Shown: positions 6,574 through 12,392, counted from the first letter of the stretch. The stretch is 12,392 nucleotides of DNA from Lachnospiraceae bacterium UBA3785 (GCA_002369495.1 DFFD01000048.1:1-12392), one strand, 5' to 3'. Translations and numbers: made by a program. Notes: generated by a model from the sequence alone, not told the origin.

Positions 6574-7323
6574 ACATTACACCCTTTCAAATTGTCGCGA
6601 CATGTCGCAACTATTCATTTCAAAGCGTAAAGCGGTGCTTTTCAACAAAAATTATATTCGTTTTAGCAAAGTTAATCAATGAAGAAAATAGTTCAGCGTT
6701 CAAAAATACCAGTAAAAGACTATTGGCTATATAGCAGCACGCTATGCAAATCTGCCAGAGCCGCACCTGTTATACGATCCTGACTGATCGTAAAGACAAA
6801 AATCATCTTTTCGGTAAGCTCAACCACCTGATTTGCTCTGAACCATGCATTGATTCCTGCTTCCCGAACCACGAACAGCAATCTTTTAACCGAGCGGCAG
6901 CGCCTTCTTGCCTTCTTGTCTCCTTCGCTGCTGCCTCCAGCCGCTACTCGTTCTGCTCCCTCCCTTCCCGCTTAAAGCAACTCTCACCTGCCTGGACTCT
7001 AATTATTTCTGCCTCTCACTTTGCAGACCTGCTATCTCCTTTCGGATAAAGTAAAATCTGCCTGTCCAAAAGGCTCCCTACGAACACTTTCTCTTTAATT
7101 TCATCCCTTCAGCCCCGGATTAAAGTAAATTCGGAGCCGTTTACCACTCAAAAGTCGCCATTCAAACTTTATTTTAGCTCCCTGGACCTCACTTTAAAGT
7201 AAACAACTCATTTGAGGTCGATAAAAAGTCATTTTCTGACTTTGCAGGGCACTCAATTCTCTGTCTGCACAGCAATCGAGCCCTAAGACCCTCCGCAAAG
7301 CCCGAAATACTCTCCGCACGCAT
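6574..7323. other. 750-base stretch without a convincing gene
   Basis: No open frame here has both a sensible start and a recognisable protein. Minus-strand frames (for example about 6970-6730 and 7320-7189) read through without known motifs. What can be seen: overlapping palindromes TGTCGCGACA (6593-6602) and GCGACATGTCGC (6597-6608) just upstream of the winged-helix fragment; three TAAAGTAAA words spaced 74 bases apart (7047, 7121, 7195); an inverted repeat GACCTCA/TGAGGTC (7185-7191 and 7213-7219); and a small hairpin AAAGTCA-TTTTC-TGACTTT (7225-7243). Composition is more AT-rich than the flanking genes. It probably holds decayed DNA downstream of the tRNA gene. Confidence 0.5.
7019..7203. 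repeat. Degenerate 74-bp spaced repeats
   Basis: Three 37-base blocks start with CTTT and end with TAAAGTAAA: 7019-7055, 7093-7129 and 7167-7203. Their spacing is exactly 74 bases in both intervals. By hand count the second and third agree at 24 of 37 positions; the first is more diverged. They could be remnants of an old tandem duplication. The interval between the blocks shows no clear similarity. Confidence 0.35.
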
Positions 7324-7354
7324 AAAAAAAACAGACAGGCAAAATGCCTGTCTG
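7324..7354 (-). terminator. Terminator of the tRNA-Ala gene
   Basis: On the minus strand CAGACAGGCA (7354-7345), a TTT loop and TGCCTGTCTG (7341-7332) form a 10-bp perfect stem followed directly by a run of eight T (7331-7324). It starts seven bases after the tRNA discriminator base. Confidence 0.93.
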
Positions 7355-7361
7355 CTTCTTA

Positions 7362-7434
<73 letters not shown>

Positions 7435-7439
7435 AAACG

Positions 7440-7461
7440 AAAGGTATTATAGCATACCTTT
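7440..7461 (-). promoter_or_regulatory. tRNA-Ala promoter -10 box inside a palindrome
   Basis: TATAAT lies at 7451-7446 on the minus strand, 12 bases before the tRNA. It is embedded in an 8-bp perfect inverted repeat, AAAGGTAT (7440-7447) and ATACCTTT (7454-7461). The -35 position is poor (TTTTCA at 7474-7469, 17 bases away). The palindrome could also serve as a weak bioY terminator or regulatory site. Confidence 0.5.
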
Positions 7462-7483
7462 CTTAACTTGAAAAGCCCTTTTT

Positions 7484-8062
7484 TCAATTTTTTGCAAATC
7501 CGCCGAGCGCCTTTTCCACTCTTCTCCCGATCACAAGCGCAACCGCCAGCTTCGCAAGATCCGGAATGATGAACGGGATCACGCACCAGGCCAGCGCATC
7601 CGAGACCGTGACCGCCCCCTTCGTGGAGCTGTAGACGATGATGAACCAGACCGTCCCGAAAACGAACACCACGACGTCGCCCAGGAAGAGCCCGAGCGCC
7701 TCCGGAATCATCTTCTTCCCGAGCATGCGCGTCATGAGCCCATAGAGAAGCGGAACCGCCGCTGCCCCGATAAGGTACCCGCCGGTCGTCCCGAAGAGGA
7801 CGCCGATGCCGCCCTTCATGCCCGAGAACACCGGGATCCCGACCGCGCCGAGGAGTAGGTAAAGAAGGATCGCGAAGAGTCCGTCCTGCCACCCCAGGAC
7901 CACCGTCACGAGGAAGAACCCGAAGGTCTGCACCGTGAAGGGGATTGCTCCCAGCGGGACCGTGATCCATGCGCAGATCGCGATGATGACCGCCGAGACC
8001 GCGATCTGGGCCATTCTCACGGTGCTCATAGTGCTTTTTTTCATTTTCTCTGTATTTTCCAT
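7484..8062 (-). CDS. bioY: Biotin transporter substrate-binding protein BioY
   Basis: This 192-residue membrane protein is the S-component (biotin-capturing subunit) of an ECF-type vitamin importer. After a short N-terminus it shows about six hydrophobic segments with the BioY landmarks ITVPLGAIPFTVQTFGFFLV (about 33-52), LYLLLGAVGIPVFSGMKGG and GTTGGYLIG, and ends with a cytoplasmic basic tail (IGRRVEKALGG). I chose ATG 8062 because AGGAAAGG lies about eight bases upstream; an ATG 18 codons earlier lies inside the operator and has no ribosome site. No energising A or T components are nearby, so it must share them with other importers or work alone. It is divergent from birA, and a BirA operator lies in its promoter region, so expression should fall when biotin is plentiful. 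Confidence 0.95.
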   Translation of the reverse strand: MENTEKMKKSTMSTVRMAQIAVSAVIIAICAWITVPLGAIPFTVQTFGFFLVTVVLGWQDGLFAILLYLLLGAVGIPVFSGMKGGIGVLFGTTGGYLIGAAAVPLLYGLMTRMLGKKMIPEALGLFLGDVVVFVFGTVWFIIVYSSTKGAVTVSDALAWCVIPFIIPDLAKLAVALVIGRRVEKALGGFAKN

Positions 8063-8102
8063 GGTCGTACCTTTCCTTTTTGAGCCCCCTGTGCTAGAAT
8101 CA

Positions 8103-8136
8103 ATTGTAAATTTCAAGGCTCAGTATTCTTTACAAT
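8103..8136. promoter_or_regulatory. BirA operator, bioY-proximal
   Basis: ATTGTAAA (8103-8110) and TTTACAAT (8129-8136) form a perfect 8-bp inverted repeat with an 18-base spacer. This matches the known Firmicute BirA site pattern TTGTAAAC-N(14-16)-GTTTACAA, counted with one more spacer base per side. Confidence 0.82.
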
Positions 8137-8162
8137 CAGGCAGTCTAACAGACATCCGCCCG

Positions 8163-8196
8163 ATTGTCAAGTTAAAATCGCAAAGGACTTTACAAT
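8163..8196. promoter_or_regulatory. BirA operator, birA-proximal
   Basis: ATTGTCAA (8163-8170) and TTTACAAT (8189-8196) repeat the same geometry with an 18-base spacer and one mismatch between arms. The right arm ends one base before the birA ATG and the site covers the AAAGGA ribosome binding sequence, so repressor binding here would act downstream of the birA promoter, as a roadblock or by blocking initiation. Confidence 0.75.
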
Positions 8197-8197
8197 C

Positions 8198-9181
8198 ATG
8201 AAAAAAGAACAGATCTTAGAAGAGCTCCTCATGGCCGACGGTTACCTCTCCGGCGAGGAGCTCGGCCGGAAAATGAACTGCACCCGCGCCGCCGTGAGCA
8301 GCGTCATAAAAATGCTCCGCGCCGACGGCTACACGATCGACTCGGTGACCAACCGCGGGTACCGCCTGACCGGGACCCCCAACGTGCTCACCGGCGAGCT
8401 AGTCGCCGCGCGCCTGGGTGAGAGCCGTGCGCAGCATGTCCTGGTTCTCCCCGAGATCGACTCCACCAACCGCCTTCTCAAACAGCTCGCCGACGAGGGC
8501 GCGCCGGACGGACAGGTCGTCATCGCGGACTGCCAGACCCGCGGCCGCGGCAGGCTGGGGCGGGATTTTTATTCTCCGAAGAAGAAAGGGGTTTATTTTT
8601 CCATGCTCATGCGCCCCGACATTCTTCCCGCCGAGGCCTTCAACATCACGCCCTGCGCCGCCGTCGCGACGGCCCGGGCGATCGAGCGCACCTGCGGCGT
8701 CTCCCCCTCGATCAAATGGGTCAACGATCTGCTGCTCGGAGGAAAAAAGATCGTCGGGATCCTCACCGAGATGACCCTCGAGGCCGAGACCGGCCGCATC
8801 GCGGGCATCATCTGCGGGATCGGCATCAACGTCCTCGAGGAGGAGGAAGATTTCAGTGAGGAACTCCGCGGCATCGCGGGCTCGATTAAAACGGCCGCCG
8901 GCATCGAATGCTCCCGCGCCGCCCTCGCCGCCGCCCTCACCGAGGAGATGGACGTCCTCCGGACCGGCTGGCCGGCCTGCCAGGGCGAGTTCCTTGCTGC
9001 CTACCGTGAACGGCTCGGCACAAAAGGTCCGATCGCCATCCACGATCTTCTCGGAAACAGAAAAAATGCCGACGCGATCGGCGTCGGCGATGATTTCTCG
9101 CTGCATGTGCGCTATGAGGACGGCAGCGAGGAGTATCTGAGAAGCGGCGAGATCAGCATCCGCCCGCAGAGCCCGGCTTAA
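8198..9181 (+). CDS. birA: Bifunctional biotin-[acetyl-CoA-carboxylase] ligase / biotin operon repressor BirA
   Basis: This 327-residue cytoplasmic protein makes biotinyl-AMP and transfers biotin to carboxylase carrier domains; with bound biotinyl-AMP it dimerises and represses biotin genes. Residues 1-60 are the winged-helix DNA-binding domain (EQILEELLMADGYLSGEELG...NCTRAAVSSVIKMLRADGY). The catalytic domain carries DSTN (88-91), the adenylate-binding GRGRLGR (116-122), KWVND (173-177) with the catalytic Lys, and GGKKIVGIL (181-189). The C-terminal SH3-like domain includes the segment near LHVRYEDGSEEYL. All motifs are intact and the length is normal for group II ligases. The ATG has AAAGGA about ten bases upstream. 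It is divergent from bioY and convergent with pheA, whose stop codon overlaps its own. Confidence 0.96.
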   Translation: MKKEQILEELLMADGYLSGEELGRKMNCTRAAVSSVIKMLRADGYTIDSVTNRGYRLTGTPNVLTGELVAARLGESRAQHVLVLPEIDSTNRLLKQLADEGAPDGQVVIADCQTRGRGRLGRDFYSPKKKGVYFSMLMRPDILPAEAFNITPCAAVATARAIERTCGVSPSIKWVNDLLLGGKKIVGILTEMTLEAETGRIAGIICGIGINVLEEEEDFSEELRGIAGSIKTAAGIECSRAALAAALTEEMDVLRTGWPACQGEFLAAYRERLGTKGPIAIHDLLGNRKNADAIGVGDDFSLHVRYEDGSEEYLRSGEISIRPQSPA

Positions 9182-10068
9182 ACCTCCGCGTAATTTCCCA
9201 GGAAAATGAACTCCGGGCACGCGCTCCTGATGCGGCCCAGCATTTCCCGAATCTTCGGGTCCGCACAGGAGGCCTCCGCGTCGAGGTAGAAGCAGAACTC
9301 GAAGTCGCGGCCGACGAGCGGGCTGCTCTCAAGCTTTAAGACATTTACCTCTGAGGCGGCGAATTCCCCAAGCAGGCGGTAGAGCGACCCCGGCGTGTGC
9401 GAGACCGTCAGGATCATCGAGATCCGGTTGGACCCGGCGTAAATCACCGGATCCTTTGCGATGCAGATGAACCTCGTGTAGTTGTTGTCGCTGTCCGAGA
9501 CCCGGTTCACGAGGGAGACGAGCCCGTAGGTCTCGGCCGCCTCCGGCGAGGCGATCGCCGCTGCGCCCGGATCGTCGGTCTCCGCAACGTAGCGGGCCGC
9601 CATGGCGGTGTTCAGCACCGGGATCACCGCGATCTTCCCCTCCACGGTCTTCAGGAACTGCGCGCACTGGCCGATCGCCTGCTCGTGGGAGCGTATGCTC
9701 GTGATATCCTCGAACCTCGTGCCGGGCTTCACCAGCAGCTGATGCCGGATCAGGATCCGCTCCGAGCGGATGATCGTCACATCGGCGGTCTTTAAGAGCT
9801 GGTAGACGGCCCGCACCGAGCCGTAGGAGTTATTCTCGATCGGGATCACGCCGTAATCGACCAGCCCGGATTTCACCGCCTCGATCACGCCCCCGAACGT
9901 CTTGAAGAACATCCGCCCGGAGAGCGGGAACATCCGCTTCGCCGCCTGCTCCGAGTAGGCACCTTTCACGCCCTGGCAGCCGATCCTGGCCTTTGCGGGA
10001 AATGTCACGTCCCCCGGCAGCAGCCTCATCTTCTTTCCTGCGATCTCGATCATCTTCTCTTCCTGCAT
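9178..10068 (-). CDS. pheA: Prephenate dehydratase (monofunctional)
   Basis: This 296-residue enzyme converts prephenate to phenylpyruvate, the committed step to phenylalanine. After a 27-residue lead the prephenate dehydratase domain runs from about 28 to 205, with GVKGAYSEQAA, VIPIENNSYGSV (74-84) and the catalytic TRF triad at 198-200. An ACT regulatory domain follows (about 215-292) with TPGSLYRLL (225-233) and ESSP at 247-250, where the usual phenylalanine-binding motif is ESRP. There is no chorismate mutase domain, unlike the fused P-protein of enterobacteria. The ATG lies three bases after the aroF stop, with GGAGGAA inside the aroF end, so the two are coupled. Its stop shares TTAA with the convergent birA stop. 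Confidence 0.95.
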   Translation of the reverse strand: MQEEKMIEIAGKKMRLLPGDVTFPAKARIGCQGVKGAYSEQAAKRMFPLSGRMFFKTFGGVIEAVKSGLVDYGVIPIENNSYGSVRAVYQLLKTADVTIIRSERILIRHQLLVKPGTRFEDITSIRSHEQAIGQCAQFLKTVEGKIAVIPVLNTAMAARYVAETDDPGAAAIASPEAAETYGLVSLVNRVSDSDNNYTRFICIAKDPVIYAGSNRISMILTVSHTPGSLYRLLGEFAASEVNVLKLESSPLVGRDFEFCFYLDAEASCADPKIREMLGRIRSACPEFIFLGNYAEV

Positions 10069-10071
10069 TTT

Positions 10072-11082
10072 TCATTCCTCCTCGCTGATCAGCTGACGGA
10101 TCCTGCGGAGACTCGCCGCTGTTTTCGCAAATTTTTCCGGCGTGAGCGACTGCAGCCCGTCGCATTTTGCGTGCGCGGGGTCGCTGTGCACCTCGATCAT
10201 GACGCCGTCAGCCCCTGCGGCGGCGCCTGCGCGGGCCAGAGCCGGGACATAGGTGTATTTTCCGCCTGCGCTCGACGGGTCGACGATGACCGGCAGGTGC
10301 GTCAGGCTCTTCAGGAGCGGCACGGCGGCCACATCCAGTGTTCCGGGGACGGACGGGTCAAACGTCCGGATCCCCCGCTCGCAGAGGATCACGTTCGGAT
10401 TGCCGCCCGCGAGGATATATTCCGCGCTCATGAGCAGCTCCTCGCGGGTATTTGAAAATCCCCTCTTCAGGATGACCGGCTTCTCCGTCCTGCCCAGCGC
10501 GCGCAGGAGCGCGTAATTCTGCATGTTCTTCGCGCCGACCATGAGAACGTCGATATCGCAAAAGAGCGGCAGCTGGGAGGCGTCGTAGATCTCCGAGACG
10601 ACCGGCAGGCCGTATTGTTCCTTCGCGGCAAGCAGCAGGCGGATGCCTTCGATCCCGAGTCCCTGGAACGCGTAGGGCGAGGATCCTGGCTTGAAGGCGC
10701 TGCCCCGGAGGAGGTCCGCCCCGGCCGCTTTCACCGCCTCTGCGGTCGCCATGAGCTGTTCCTCCGACTCCACCGCGCAGGGTCCGGCGATGATCGTGAG
10801 GTTTCCGCCGCCGATGACCGCGTTTCCGACCCGAATTACGGTGTCGTCCGGGTGGAACTTGCGGTTTGCATTTTTATAGGGCTCCGCGACCCGCTTCACC
10901 GCCTCCACGATGTCGAGCGCGGCGATGAGGTTCATGTCGATCCGGCTCGTGTCGCCGACGAGCCCCAGGATCGTCTGAGAGGCGCCCACGGTCGGGTGCA
11001 CCGCAACGCCCTGCGCGTTCAGCCAGGAAATGAGACCCTCGAGCTGGTCCGGGTCGGGCCTGTTTTTTAAGATGACGATCAT
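10072..11082 (-). CDS. aroF: 3-deoxy-7-phosphoheptulonate (DAHP) synthase, type I-beta
   Basis: This 336-residue cytoplasmic enzyme condenses phosphoenolpyruvate with erythrose 4-phosphate, the first step of the shikimate pathway. Residues 1-70 are the ferredoxin-like regulatory domain of the Thermotoga-type enzyme (MIVILKNRPDPDQLEGLISW...), and 75-332 are the barrel. Motifs seen: AGPCAVES (99-106), LKRG (205-208), CERGIRTF (234-241), VIVDPSSAGGK (265-275) and the metal-site region IEVHSDP (296-302). The usual KPRTSPYxFQG motif reads KPGSSPYAFQG (131-141), so the substrate-binding Arg is Gly here. The ATG has AAAGGAG upstream. It is the first gene of an aroF-pheA pair, preceded by a Phe-rich leader peptide and a terminator-like hairpin, so it is probably controlled by attenuation. 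Confidence 0.95.
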   Translation of the reverse strand: MIVILKNRPDPDQLEGLISWLNAQGVAVHPTVGASQTILGLVGDTSRIDMNLIAALDIVEAVKRVAEPYKNANRKFHPDDTVIRVGNAVIGGGNLTIIAGPCAVESEEQLMATAEAVKAAGADLLRGSAFKPGSSPYAFQGLGIEGIRLLLAAKEQYGLPVVSEIYDASQLPLFCDIDVLMVGAKNMQNYALLRALGRTEKPVILKRGFSNTREELLMSAEYILAGGNPNVILCERGIRTFDPSVPGTLDVAAVPLLKSLTHLPVIVDPSSAGGKYTYVPALARAGAAAGADGVMIEVHSDPAHAKCDGLQSLTPEKFAKTAASLRRIRQLISEEE

Positions 11083-11110
11083 AACTTACTCCTTTCTGCG
11101 GGTTCCTTCA

Positions 11111-11164
11111 GGGACGGTTCCTGGGGGACGGTTCCCAGGGAACCGTCCCTGGGAACCGTCCCCC
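11111..11164. repeat. Palindromic GGGACGGTTCC element in the aroF leader
   Basis: The 11-mer GGGACGGTTCC occurs twice forward (11111-11121, 11125-11135) and its complement GGAACCGTCCC twice (11139-11149, 11152-11162). A 42-base stretch (11123-11164) is a perfect inverted repeat with 19-base arms around ACCG, and a smaller 12-bp palindrome is nested in it. Similar GGGACGGTTCC repeats are, from memory, scattered through intergenic DNA of Lachnospiraceae genomes. It lies in the transcribed leader between the attenuator hairpin and the aroF ribosome binding site. Confidence 0.85.
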
Positions 11165-11168
11165 ATAC

Positions 11169-11198
11169 AAAAACCCCCGCGGCCGGCGGCCGCGGGGG
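11169..11198 (-). terminator. Attenuator terminator ahead of aroF-pheA
   Basis: On the minus strand CCCCCGCGGCC (11198-11188), a GCC loop and GGCCGCGGGGG (11184-11174) form an 11-bp all-GC stem followed by TTTTT (11173-11169). It lies 35 bases after the stop codon of a Phe-rich leader peptide and about 90 bases before the aroF ATG. It works only in the minus direction, since the plus side has no T-run. Confidence 0.85.
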
Positions 11199-11230
11199 TC
11201 ATTCTCTTCCTCAGGGAACCTTATTGACCC
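11196..11230 (-). promoter_or_regulatory. Candidate antiterminator helix
   Basis: In the leader RNA GGGUCA (11230-11225) can pair with UGACCC (11201-11196), with a small UUCC/GGAA helix inside. The second half includes the first three bases of the terminator stem, so the two structures compete. The overlap is short, and other antiterminator pairings are possible. Confidence 0.4.
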
Positions 11231-11232
11231 TT

Positions 11233-11319
11233 TCACGCCCAGCCGAAAAATGCCTTACCCTTCGTAAAGGTAAAGCCGGCAAAGGCGAAAAAGAAGTTGT
11301 TCCCGTTTGTTGTTCTCAT
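11233..11319 (-). CDS. Phenylalanine leader peptide (pheL-like attenuator peptide)
   Basis: This 28-residue open frame starts MRTTNGNN, continues FFFAFAGFTFTKGKAFFGWA and stops. Eight of 28 residues are Phe, clustered at 9-11, 13, 16, 18 and 24-25. It lies between a strong promoter and a GC-rich terminator hairpin, upstream of aroF-pheA, which make phenylalanine. This is the classical arrangement in which ribosomes stalling at Phe codons when charged tRNA-Phe is scarce prevent terminator formation. The ATG has only a weak Shine-Dalgarno (AAGTGA, about five bases between it and the ATG); an in-frame GTG three codons earlier is an alternative. The peptide itself probably has no function beyond being translated. 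Regulation is inferred from layout. Confidence 0.8.
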   Translation of the reverse strand: MRTTNGNNFFFAFAGFTFTKGKAFFGWA

Positions 11320-11350
11320 GGCGTTCACTTGTCCATAAATGTTTTGATAT

Positions 11351-11379
11351 ACTTTACCATGTGTACGGCTCGCTGTCAA
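11351..11379 (-). promoter_or_regulatory. Sigma-A promoter of the leader-aroF-pheA transcript
   Basis: On the minus strand TTGACA (11379-11374) and TAAAGT (11356-11351) are exactly 17 bases apart. The promoter overlaps the last codons of the pseudouridine synthase gene (stop at 11354). Transcription would start near 11344, 25 bases before the leader peptide ATG. Confidence 0.8.
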
Positions 11380-12283
11380 GCACCGTTTCCTGCAGAAAAT
11401 GCTGCATGTCAGCCGGCATCCTGACGCCGACCCGGATGCTGTTGCCGTTGAACGGCTGGTAGAACTGCATGAAGCCGGCGTGCAGCGCCGCCCGGTCAAG
11501 CCCTTCGATCGGGCCCTTCCCGTAGAGGCTGTCCCCGAGGAGCGGATGGCCGATGTGGCTCATGTGGACCCGGATCTGGTGCGTCCGCCCGGTCTCGATC
11601 TGCAGCTTTAAAAATGCGTAATCAGGGTACTGGCGCACAACCTCGTAGTGGGTGACCGCGCTGTCCCCGTTTTCACGGGCGACGCGCTTTATTTCCCCCT
11701 CGAATTCACGCGCGATCGGAACGTCGATCGTCCCGAAGCTGTTGTCAAATTTCCCCTCCGCCAGCGCATAGTAGACCTTGCGGCGCGTCCCCTTCTCTGC
11801 CTGCTCCACGATGCGGGCGACCGCCGTGCGGCTCTTTCCGAACGCGATGAGGCCGGACGTATCCTTGTCGAGCCGGCCGATGGTCCGGATCTCGTGGGGA
11901 TCGTGGTTCATTTTGTAATACCAGCAGAGGTAATTGGCGAGGGAATCCGAGAAATGTCCGTGGGACGGATGCACCACCATCCCGGCGGGTTTATTTAAAA
12001 TGATGAGATCCTGATCCTCGTAGACGATCTCGAGCGGTCCCTGGACCGGCACCGTCTTCTCGCTGAGCTGATCACTGAGGCGCACCTTCACAACGTCGCC
12101 CGCGCGCAGAACATAATTCACGCGCACCTGGCGGCCGTTCACGGTAATCCCGTTCGGAGTATCGTACTTCGCCCGCGAGATGTCATGGCTGACAAGTCTG
12201 AAATTTTCCTTGATCACATCCCGTACGGTACGGTTCCGCTTCACGTCGGAAGGCCGGGCGATATAGGTGAGCACTCTTAGCAT
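11354..12283 (-). CDS. RluA-family RNA pseudouridine synthase
   Basis: This 309-residue enzyme converts uridine to pseudouridine in rRNA or tRNA. Residues about 15-70 are an S4 RNA-binding domain (TVRDVIKENFRLVSHDISRA...GITVNGRQVRVNYVLRAGD). The catalytic domain follows, with LIILNKPAGMVVHP (93-106), the RluA motif GRLDKDTSG at 136-144 containing the catalytic Asp (139), and the later ETGRTHQIRVH and GHPLLGDSLYG motifs. Length and motifs fit RluC/RluD-like proteins; the exact target uridine cannot be told. The ATG has GGGAG six bases upstream, and its own promoter lies about 45 bases before that. Its 3' end carries the promoter for the aroF-pheA leader, and no separate terminator for it is visible before the attenuator hairpin. 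Confidence 0.95.
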   Translation of the reverse strand: MLRVLTYIARPSDVKRNRTVRDVIKENFRLVSHDISRAKYDTPNGITVNGRQVRVNYVLRAGDVVKVRLSDQLSEKTVPVQGPLEIVYEDQDLIILNKPAGMVVHPSHGHFSDSLANYLCWYYKMNHDPHEIRTIGRLDKDTSGLIAFGKSRTAVARIVEQAEKGTRRKVYYALAEGKFDNSFGTIDVPIAREFEGEIKRVARENGDSAVTHYEVVRQYPDYAFLKLQIETGRTHQIRVHMSHIGHPLLGDSLYGKGPIEGLDRAALHAGFMQFYQPFNGNSIRVGVRMPADMQHFLQETVLDSEPYTW

Positions 12284-12325
12284 AGAATCTCCCGAAAAAG
12301 AGAAGGTCAGTCGACGTCACGCTGC

Positions 12326-12354
12326 ACTATAACATAAGAAAAAAAGAAAGTCTA
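12326..12354 (-). promoter_or_regulatory. Promoter of the pseudouridine synthase gene
   Basis: On the minus strand TAGACT (12354-12349) and TATAGT (12331-12326) are 17 bases apart, about 40 bases before the ATG. The -35 matches four of six consensus positions. The remaining bases to 12392 show no recognisable gene. Confidence 0.55.
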
Positions 12355-12392
12355 TCCTTGAAATATTTCCCGATCTGTGGTATGAGGGCCGC

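Noticed and set aside
6744..7049. A 101-codon plus-strand open frame
   Set aside because: No ribosome binding site, no recognisable domain, and Cys/Ser-rich composition typical of a chance frame.
7019..7268. CRISPR array
   Set aside because: The repeated words are only nine bases long inside diverged blocks, and no cas gene is present.
8399..9220. A 273-codon open frame on the minus strand
   Set aside because: It is the complement of birA, produced by high GC content; the protein is Ala/Gly/Asp-rich without motifs.
11083..11350. T-box riboswitch ahead of aroF
   Set aside because: No T-box consensus (AAGGGTGGNACCGCG-like) or specifier stem is visible; the Phe-rich leader explains the terminator better.

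Overview
The window looks like chromosomal DNA of a fairly high-GC Clostridia member, most likely Lachnospiraceae or a close relative. The indications are Firmicute-style GGAGG ribosome binding sites, sigma-A promoters (TTGACA-N17-TATATT), BirA operators of the TTGTAAA...TTTACAA type, a YozG-like regulator paired with a DUF2975-like membrane protein, and a palindromic GGGACGGTTCC element. This placement is an inference from gene content; there is no rRNA gene here.

Positions 1-1204 hold a divergent pair: the first 97 codons of a zinc-dependent dehydrogenase (minus) and an AraC-family regulator (plus). Positions 1239-2078 are a gene graveyard: the 5' end of a GH5-like glycosidase is joined to pieces of an AlbA/Schlafen-type ATP-binding protein, followed by a chimera of an XRE helix-turn-helix and the C-terminus of an ORF6N-like protein. 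Positions 2080-3036 hold a small regulatory operon (DUF2975-like membrane protein, then XRE regulator) whose promoter is flanked by three copies of a 17-bp near-palindrome. Positions 3080-6234 hold a tightly overlapping minus-strand operon: ECF sigma factor, membrane protein, ABC ATPase, ABC permease.

Positions 6327-7323 are mostly non-coding, with one winged-helix gene fragment and degenerate repeats, next to tRNA-Ala(GGC). Positions 7484-9181 are the divergent biotin pair bioY/birA, with two similarly built BirA operators between them, so the repressor controls its own gene and the biotin importer. Positions 9178-11082 are pheA and aroF, an aroF-pheA operon on the minus strand for phenylalanine synthesis. 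Positions 11354-12283 are a RluA-family pseudouridine synthase.

The most interesting element lies between aroF and the pseudouridine synthase gene. A consensus promoter (TTGACA-N17-TAAAGT) overlaps the end of the pseudouridine synthase gene. It drives a 28-residue leader peptide with eight Phe codons, followed by a GC-rich hairpin and T-run, then aroF-pheA. This has the layout of a ribosome-mediated phenylalanine attenuator, like pheL of enterobacteria, in a lineage where amino-acid operons are more often under T-box control.
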